This document shows, in pieces, positions 1 through 4,726 of a DNA stretch of 8,972 nucleotides. The position numbers and the translations under genes are program-made. This DNA comes from SIG440 sp045648205 (lineage in GTDB: Bacteria > Bacillota > Clostridia > Monoglobales > Monoglobaceae), in the NCBI GenBank assembly GCA_045648205.1, contig JAZRNM010000003.1:1-8972 (forward strand), in the 5' to 3' direction. A model generated the notes under the pieces. The model worked only from the letters and a program-made list of their open reading frames with translations. It was not told the origin of the DNA and did no database searches. Each line of letters starts with the position of its first letter. Position 1 is the stretch's first letter.

Positions 1-330
1 GGCATACCCGCTTGCATTTCGGACAAGGATACTGTCATTGCCGTTTCGGGAGTTTCAAAGAAGGAACTTATGAACAAAAAAATTTCAGATGACATTGAAA
101 AGGTTATGTCCCAAAAAAGCACATATGTTCTAAAAAACGGCGCTCAAAACATCATGGTTTCCGACGGAAATGATTCCTTCCGGGCGGGAATAGCCGCACC
201 AATAATCTATGATGGTGATGCCATCGGAACTGTAATGTTTTTATCTTCGCCCGAAAAAGAAGACTTTGGCGAAGTGGAACAAAAATTGGCAGAATCCGCT
301 GCATCATTCTTAGGAAAGACAATTGAATAA
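1..330 (+). CDS. spoVT: SpoVT, C-terminal GAF domain (5'-truncated by window edge)
   Basis: This is the 3' part of a stage V sporulation protein T-like regulator. The reading frame is open from base 1 and encodes 109 residues up to a TAA stop. The visible part resembles the C-terminal GAF-like domain of Bacillus SpoVT, including the stretches VIAVSGVSKKEL, NKKISDDIE, PIIYDGDAIGTVMF and GEVEQKLAESAASFLG. The family is normally about 178-180 residues, so roughly 70 N-terminal residues, including the AbrB/SpoVT swapped-hairpin DNA-binding domain, lie outside the window. In Bacillus, SpoVT is a forespore-acting, sigma-G-dependent transcription factor, and its GAF domain is thought to sense a small ligand. 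The gene is followed at once by a rho-independent terminator and is convergent with trxB. A paralogous SpoVT/AbrB-family regulator cannot be excluded, because the DNA-binding half is not visible. Confidence 0.85.
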   Translation, partial: GIPACISDKDTVIAVSGVSKKELMNKKISDDIEKVMSQKSTYVLKNGAQNIMVSDGNDSFRAGIAAPIIYDGDAIGTVMFLSSPEKEDFGEVEQKLAESAASFLGKTIE

Positions 331-339
331 GAGAAGAAA

Positions 340-378
340 CGAGCTGTCTCGCAAGAAAATGAGACAGCCCGTTTTTTT
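340..378. terminator. Bidirectional terminator between spoVT and trxB
   Basis: Arms 340-350 and 361-371 form an 11-bp stem around a 10-nt loop. The plus transcript has one A:C mismatch, which becomes a G:U pair in the minus transcript. On the plus strand seven T's (372-378) follow the stem, a classic terminator for spoVT. On the minus strand the stem begins just after the trxB stop and is followed by a T-rich run (TTTCTTCTCTT), so it probably also ends the nrdG-nrdD-trxB transcript. Confidence 0.9.
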
Positions 379-1276
379 ATTCCAGATAATCGCAAGCCGC
401 CAGCGCTGCAATGCTTCCATCACTTACTGCTGTGGTCAATTGTCTGACAGTTTTGTGTCTGCAATCACCTGCGACAAATATTCCATCAATATTGGTGCGA
501 CAACTTTCATCTGCAGAAACATAACCACCATCATCAAGAGAAATAAAATCCTTGAAAATTTCACATTGAGGAATCTGACCAACTGCCACAAAAGCTCCGT
601 CAACCGTAAGTGTCCGCTCCACACCATTCTTCACATTCACAACTTCAACAGCCTTGAGTCCGTTTTCTTCAACAAATCGCTTCACTGTTGAGTCCAGGAC
701 AAGCTCAATATTTTCCCTTTTTTCAAGTGCTCTGACCAGTCGGCTTTCCGCTCTGAACTCCTGGCGTCTGTGAACAAGATACACCTTTTCTGCAATATCA
801 GAAAGATAAATTGCATCTTCCACCGCAGTGTTGCCACCGCCAATAACTGCCACAGTTTTGTTCTTGTAAAACGAACCATCACAAACTGCACAGAATGAAA
901 TGCCCTTGCCAATGAGGTTTTCTTCTCCGTCTGCTCCAAGTCTGCGGTTTTTCACACCGGTTGCAATGATAACAGACCTTGTCTCATATCGTCCAAAGTC
1001 GGTGACAACTGTCTTTGTCGCACCATCTTTGATTTCAAGAACCTCTTCAAATTCAATCTGCCCGCCCAGTTCTTCCACCTGCGCCGCTAATTTGGAAGTG
1101 AAATCAAGTCCGCTCATCTTGGGCGTTCCAGGGAAATTTTCCACTTCACTCGTGAGGGCAATTTGTCCGCCAAGACCAAGCTTTTCAATCACAAGCACCG
1201 ACTTTTCTGCTCTGAGTGCATAAAGTGCCGCAGTAAGTCCCGCAGGTCCGCCGCCGATTATAACAATATCATACAT
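377..1276 (-). CDS. trxB: Thioredoxin reductase (NADPH, FAD)
   Basis: This is a cytoplasmic FAD flavoenzyme that passes electrons from NADPH to thioredoxin-like proteins. With the start chosen here it has 299 residues, within the family norm of about 300-320. Visible motifs are the FAD dinucleotide-binding GGGPAG (8-13), the redox-active CAVC (129-132), the NADPH-binding GGGNTAVEDA (146-155), HRR (169-171) for NADP phosphate contact, and the C-terminal FAD motif GDCR (270-273) followed by RQLTTAVSDG. The frame stays open to an ATG at 1282, but the AAGGAG at 1285-1290 lies only 2 nt from that codon and 8 nt from the ATG at 1276. The resulting start, MYDIVIIGGG, is also typical of the family. 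It is the third gene after nrdG and nrdD on the same strand, so the fused redoxin of NrdD is a likely substrate alongside any free thioredoxin. Confidence 0.95.
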   Translation of the reverse strand: MYDIVIIGGGPAGLTAALYALRAEKSVLVIEKLGLGGQIALTSEVENFPGTPKMSGLDFTSKLAAQVEELGGQIEFEEVLEIKDGATKTVVTDFGRYETRSVIIATGVKNRRLGADGEENLIGKGISFCAVCDGSFYKNKTVAVIGGGNTAVEDAIYLSDIAEKVYLVHRRQEFRAESRLVRALEKRENIELVLDSTVKRFVEENGLKAVEVVNVKNGVERTLTVDGAFVAVGQIPQCEIFKDFISLDDGGYVSADESCRTNIDGIFVAGDCRHKTVRQLTTAVSDGSIAALAACDYLE

Positions 1277-1284
1277 ACCCATTG

Positions 1285-1290
1285 CTCCTT
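1285..1290 (-). promoter_or_regulatory. Ribosome-binding site that fixes the trxB start
   Basis: AAGGAG on the minus strand. Its 8-nt spacing to the ATG ending at 1276 is ideal, whereas the upstream ATG at 1282 is only 2 nt away. This supports the shorter N-terminus. Confidence 0.7.
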
Positions 1291-1297
1291 TGTCTTA

Positions 1298-1330
1298 ATT
1301 AAGGGTGCAACATCACGCTGCACCCTTAAT
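1298..1330 (-). repeat. Perfect 12-bp inverted repeat (hairpin) between nrdD and trxB
   Basis: Arms 1298-1309 and 1319-1330 pair without mismatch around a 9-nt loop. In the minus-strand transcript the hairpin begins two bases after the nrdD stop codon. It is not followed by a real U-tract (the bases after it read TAAGAC), so it is at best a weak terminator. It may instead be an mRNA-stability or processing element that lowers trxB relative to nrdD. No separate trxB promoter is visible in the 56-base gap, so trxB probably depends on read-through. Confidence 0.6.
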
Positions 1331-1332
1331 AA

Positions 1333-3684
1333 TTAGTTTTTCAAACCTTCAATATACTTTCTTATCTCGCCAACTCCGGCAATATTCATTGCCTCTCCAT
1401 TGTTTACAACCACAAGTGTGGGTGCTTGCCTAACACCGTATTTTTCGGTAGTTGCTGCATTATCTTCAGCGTCAATTATAGTATATCCAATTTCGTTCTT
1501 TGTCAAAACAGCCTTTGCCGCATTGCAGTTGGGGCAGGTTTTTGTTGTGAAAAGATAAACCCCGTCTGCCAGACCACAATCTCCGCCACAGTCTGCCTTT
1601 TTCTTGAGAACAGAATTCTCTATGTCATAAAGCTTTCTTTCTTTGTATTCCTGAGTTTTTCCGTCATTCCAGTTGCGAACTGGTCTATAATATCCCGTAA
1701 TTCTGCTGTAAACCTCAGTCTGACCACCACAAATCGGGCACTTATTCTGTTCACCAATAAGGTATCCATGCTCACGGCATACTGAATAGGTTGGTGACAA
1801 GGTGTAATAAGGCAGTTTGTAGTTCTCGGCAATCTTTCTCACAAGGTTTGCTGCAGCCTTCCAGTCAGGAAGCTTTTCGCCCAAGAATGCATGGAAAACT
1901 GTTCCCGAGGTGTACAGTGTCTGGAGTTCATCCTGAATGTCAAGTGCATCAAAAATATCAGATGTGAAGCTAACCGGAAGATGTGAACTGTTTGTGTAGT
2001 AAGGTGTTCCACCTTCTTCTGCTGCAGTTATAATGTCAGGATACTTCTTCACATCGTGCTTTGCAAGACGGTATGTGGTTGACTCTGCAGGTGTTGCTTC
2101 AAGGTTATAAAGGTCGCCATATTTTTCCTGATAATCAGAAAGTCTTTCTCTCATATGGTTGAGAACCTTCTTTGAGAATTCCTGAGTTTCGGTGCTTGTC
2201 ATATCCTTTCCAAGCCATTTTGCATTAAGACCAACTACGTTCAGAGCGATAAGGCCGATTGTTGAGAAGTGGTTGTTGAATGTTCCCAGGTATCTCTTTG
2301 TATAAGGATAAAGTCCCTCATCGAGAAGTCTTGTAATTATATCTCTCTTCACCTTCAAAGAACGTGCAGAAATATCCATAAGTTTATTCAGTCTTCTGAA
2401 GAAATCATCTTCATCGGTTGCAAGATATGCAATTCTTGGCATGTTGATTGTAACAACACCAACCGAACCGGTGCTTTCACCGCTACCAAAGAAACCGCCT
2501 GATTTCTTTCTCAGTTCACGAAGGTCAAGACGAAGGCGACAGCACATACTGCGGACATCGCTTGGCTCCATATCACTGTTGATGTAGTTTGAGAAATATG
2601 GAGTTCCATATTTTGAGGTCATTTCAAAGAGGAGCTTGTTGTTTTCTGTTTCTGACCAATCAAAGTTGCTCGTGATTGAATATGTGGGAATGGGGTATTG
2701 GAAACCACGGCCGTTTGCGTCACCCTCAATCATTGTTTCAATGAACGCACGATTGACCATATCCATTTCCTTTTTACAATCCTTATACTTGAAGTCCATT
2801 TCCTTGCCGCCAACAATTGCAGGAAGTTCTGCAAGGTCAGCAGGAACAGTCCAGTCAAGAGTGATGTTTGAGAATGGCGCCTGAGTTCCCCAACGTGACG
2901 GAGTGTTCACACCATAAACAAAGGACTCGATGCACTTCTTAACCTGTTCATAGCTGAGGTTGTCCACCTTAACAAATGGTGCAAGGTAGGTGTCAAATGA
3001 GCTGAATGCCTGAGCGCCCGCCCATTCGTTCTGCATAATTCCAAGGAAGTTAACCATCTGGTTGCAAAGAGTCGAAAGATGCTTTGCAGGAGCAGAAGTA
3101 ATCTTTCCTTCAACACCGCCAAGACCTTCCTGAATAAGCTGCTTAAGTGACCAGCCTGCGCAATAGCCTGTGAGCATTGAAAGGTCATGGATGTGAATGT
3201 CAGCACTTCTGTGGGCATTAGCAATTTCCTCATCATAGATTTCACTGAGCCAGTAGTTTGCAGTTATTGCACCCGAGTTTGAAAGGATAAGTCCTCCAAC
3301 AGAATATGTAACCGTTGAATTTTCCTTATCTCTCCAGTCATTGATTTTTACATAATTGTCAACAACCTCCTTGTAGTCAAGGATGGTTGACTGCATATTA
3401 CGCATCTTTTCGTGGAGCTTTCTGTAAAGGATATATGCCTTTGCAACATCAGCATATCCCGCCTGAACAAGAACCGATTCAACGCTATCCTGAATGTCTT
3501 CAACCGCAATTGCATCTTCCTTGATTTTCGGCTCAAAATCTGCCGTAACCTTGAGTGCTAAAAAATCAATTATGTTCTGATTATACTGTCTGTTCTGTGC
3601 CTCAAAAGCCTGAAGCATAGCATCACTTATCTTGGATAAATCAAATTCAACAAGCTTATTATCTCTTTTCTTAACCTTATACAT
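1333..3684 (-). CDS. nrdD: Class III anaerobic ribonucleoside-triphosphate reductase with C-terminal redoxin fusion
   Basis: NrdD reduces ribonucleoside triphosphates to deoxyribonucleotides without oxygen, using a glycyl radical. This 783-residue protein starts with an ATP-cone (about 1-95; YKVKKRDNKLVEFDLSKI), the dATP/ATP activity switch. The catalytic barrel follows, with C175 in GYCAGW (candidate equivalent of the upper active-site Cys) and MCCR at 380-383 (candidate thiyl-radical Cys). A zinc site is formed by C636, H639, C649 and C652. The glycyl-radical motif RITGYYRPV places the radical at G664. Unlike standard NrdD, the chain continues for about 119 residues. It has a CGGDC motif (699-703) and then a glutaredoxin/thioredoxin-fold domain (about 706-783) with CPNC (717-720) and the cis-proline motif APT (754-756). 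The start has a strong AAGGAGG 8 nt upstream. The gene lies between nrdG and trxB. The redoxin fusion suggests a thioredoxin-type rather than formate-type reductase; that part is inference. Confidence 0.97.
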   Translation of the reverse strand: MYKVKKRDNKLVEFDLSKISDAMLQAFEAQNRQYNQNIIDFLALKVTADFEPKIKEDAIAVEDIQDSVESVLVQAGYADVAKAYILYRKLHEKMRNMQSTILDYKEVVDNYVKINDWRDKENSTVTYSVGGLILSNSGAITANYWLSEIYDEEIANAHRSADIHIHDLSMLTGYCAGWSLKQLIQEGLGGVEGKITSAPAKHLSTLCNQMVNFLGIMQNEWAGAQAFSSFDTYLAPFVKVDNLSYEQVKKCIESFVYGVNTPSRWGTQAPFSNITLDWTVPADLAELPAIVGGKEMDFKYKDCKKEMDMVNRAFIETMIEGDANGRGFQYPIPTYSITSNFDWSETENNKLLFEMTSKYGTPYFSNYINSDMEPSDVRSMCCRLRLDLRELRKKSGGFFGSGESTGSVGVVTINMPRIAYLATDEDDFFRRLNKLMDISARSLKVKRDIITRLLDEGLYPYTKRYLGTFNNHFSTIGLIALNVVGLNAKWLGKDMTSTETQEFSKKVLNHMRERLSDYQEKYGDLYNLEATPAESTTYRLAKHDVKKYPDIITAAEEGGTPYYTNSSHLPVSFTSDIFDALDIQDELQTLYTSGTVFHAFLGEKLPDWKAAANLVRKIAENYKLPYYTLSPTYSVCREHGYLIGEQNKCPICGGQTEVYSRITGYYRPVRNWNDGKTQEYKERKLYDIENSVLKKKADCGGDCGLADGVYLFTTKTCPNCNAAKAVLTKNEIGYTIIDAEDNAATTEKYGVRQAPTLVVVNNGEAMNIAGVGEIRKYIEGLKN

Positions 3685-3737
3685 TCTCTTTTCCTCCTTA
3701 AAATTACTTTATATATCCGGGGCACAAGGCCCATTAT

Positions 3738-4433
3738 CTACAAATCAATTCCCCTGACCGCAGTCATTGGCGCAAAGACTTTTGCCGATGCCAGCAAAGC
3801 CTTTACTTCATCATCTTCAAACCCGTTCAAGGATTTGTCAAAAACATTTTCACTCAGCAGAAATGGCTGAATGAACAATTTTTCATTTTCACCCACCAAC
3901 CGAGCAATTTCACCCAAATCGCAGGGTTCGTGAAACTCTTTCACAACGGTTGTCCTGAATTCGTGGGGTATTTCTGACTTTTTCAAAAGTTCAATGCTTT
4001 CACAAACCAAATCAACATTCACACTTTCAATTCCCGTTGTCAACCCATACTTATCAAAAGAATTTTTTATATCCATTGCCACATAGTCACAAAGTCCAAG
4101 CCCAATTATTTTTTCAAGTCTTTTGGGATAACTGCCATTGGTGTCAAGCTTTATGTTGTAGCCCATATCTTTGATTTTTTGAAGAAATGCTATGACATCG
4201 TCACTCATAAGTGGCTCTCCGCCCGACACACATACTCCATCCAGAACACCTTTGCGTTTTTCAAGAAATGCAAAAAAATCCTCCTCAGCAATGAAATCTT
4301 CGGACCTCGCCTCTGCCAGATGGGAATTATGACAAAAAGGACACCTGAAATTGCATCCCTCCAAAAAAACCGTGCAAGCCACCCTTCCCGGATAGTCCAG
4401 AAGTGTGAGCTTCATAAGTCCGCCAATCCTCAT
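3738..4433 (-). CDS. nrdG: Anaerobic ribonucleotide reductase activating protein (radical SAM)
   Basis: This radical-SAM activase uses a 4Fe-4S cluster and S-adenosylmethionine to generate the glycyl radical on NrdD. With the start chosen here it has 231 residues, matching the longer NrdG2-like branch rather than the roughly 154-residue E. coli NrdG. The cluster motif CNFRCPFC gives C27, C31 and C34. The SAM-contacting GGEP is at 71-74, and the N-terminus MRIGGLMKLTLLDYPG is typical. The frame can be extended to a GTG at 4487, but that codon lies inside a putative NrdR operator. The ATG at 4433 has GGGGAGG 5 nt upstream and gives the family's usual N-terminus. An ATG at 4463 with AAAGAGG before it is a weaker alternative. 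The gene is first in the operon, ahead of nrdD with a 53-base gap; in many other bacteria nrdD comes first. Confidence 0.93.
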   Translation of the reverse strand: MRIGGLMKLTLLDYPGRVACTVFLEGCNFRCPFCHNSHLAEARSEDFIAEEDFFAFLEKRKGVLDGVCVSGGEPLMSDDVIAFLQKIKDMGYNIKLDTNGSYPKRLEKIIGLGLCDYVAMDIKNSFDKYGLTTGIESVNVDLVCESIELLKKSEIPHEFRTTVVKEFHEPCDLGEIARLVGENEKLFIQPFLLSENVFDKSLNGFEDDEVKALLASAKVFAPMTAVRGIDL

Positions 4434-4438
4434 TTCAG

Positions 4439-4445
4439 CCTCCCC
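4439..4445 (-). promoter_or_regulatory. Ribosome-binding site that fixes the nrdG start
   Basis: GGGGAGG on the minus strand, 5 nt before the ATG ending at 4433. It favours the start MRIGGL over the two upstream in-frame candidates (ATG at 4463, GTG at 4487). Confidence 0.65.
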
Positions 4446-4483
4446 GTGCCGTGAGAACGGCATTTCTCTGTCCTCTTTATAAA

Positions 4484-4532
4484 ACACAATATATAGAGGT
4501 TTTAAAATTTAATCAAACACTACATATGCTAT
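4484..4532. promoter_or_regulatory. Putative tandem NrdR operator for the nrd operon
   Basis: Two sites resemble the palindromic NrdR box ACACWATATATWGTGT. The first, 4484-4499, reads ACACAATATATAGAGG and matches 13 of 16 positions. The second, 4517-4532, matches about 11-12 of 16 depending on strand. Their centres are 33 bp apart, close to three helical turns, as expected for NrdR, which binds paired boxes. The second box overlaps the end of the -10 element and the start of transcription, and the first lies in the 5' leader of nrdG, so binding would repress. No nrdR gene is in the window. Confidence 0.55.
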
Positions 4533-4559
4533 TATATATTACTATGCAAAAATTGTCAA
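4531..4559 (-). promoter_or_regulatory. Sigma-A promoter of nrdG-nrdD-trxB
   Basis: On the minus strand, TTGACA (4559-4554) and TATAAT (4536-4531) are both perfect consensus hexamers separated by exactly 17 bp. Transcription would start near 4524, giving a leader of about 90 nt before the nrdG start at 4433. Such a strong promoter suits a gene set controlled mainly by repression. Confidence 0.85.
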
Positions 4560-4600
4560 TAGCATTTTTCGATTTCTTTTGACATCTTTTTTCACAAGTC

Positions 4601-4614
4601 TTCAAGCCCTTGAA
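4601..4614. repeat. Short dyad (TTCAAG-CC-CTTGAA) in the divergent intergenic region
   Basis: A perfect 6-bp inverted repeat with a 2-bp centre lies between the two divergent promoters, 50 bp upstream of the plus-strand -35. It could be an operator, but nothing else supports that. The rest of the 4434-4726 gap holds the two promoters, the NrdR-like boxes and an A6T6 tract at 4633-4644 that may act as an UP-like or bent element. Confidence 0.3.
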
Positions 4615-4664
4615 ACATCAATATTTGCGGAGAAAAAATTTTTTGTTTATTCCTTTTCAATTTG

Positions 4665-4693
4665 TTGACACCCTCATATTTAGTTGGTATACT
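4665..4693 (+). promoter_or_regulatory. Sigma-A promoter of the GTPase-NYN fusion gene
   Basis: TTGACA (4665-4670) and TATACT (4688-4693) are separated by 17 bp, with an extended -10 TG at 4685-4686. Transcription would start near 4700, leaving a leader of only about 27 nt. There is no room for the leader-peptide attenuator known upstream of tet(M). The promoter also shows that translation cannot begin at upstream in-frame codons near 4610. Confidence 0.85.
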
Positions 4694-4711
4694 GAATTAA
4701 ACAAACTAATT

Positions 4712-4716
4712 TGGAG
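4712..4716 (+). promoter_or_regulatory. Ribosome-binding site of the GTPase-NYN fusion gene
   Basis: TGGAG, 10 nt upstream of the ATG at 4727, is the only Shine-Dalgarno-like sequence in the short leader. Spacing is slightly long and the match moderate, suggesting modest translation. An out-of-frame ATG at 4720 lies between it and the chosen start. Confidence 0.6.
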
Positions 4717-4726
4717 CATATGCAAT

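Noticed and set aside
3720..3732. Small GGGC/GCCC hairpin between nrdG and nrdD
   Set aside because: It has only 4 bp of stem and no U-run, too weak to be called a terminator or regulator.
4434..4487. N-terminal extension of nrdG to the GTG at 4487 or the ATG at 4463
   Set aside because: The GTG lies within the putative NrdR box and adds 18 residues not typical of the family. The ATG at 4433 has a stronger Shine-Dalgarno and the usual N-terminus.
4579..4584. Another TTGACA on the plus strand upstream of the fusion gene
   Set aside because: No acceptable -10 hexamer lies 16-18 bp downstream, so it is not called as a promoter.
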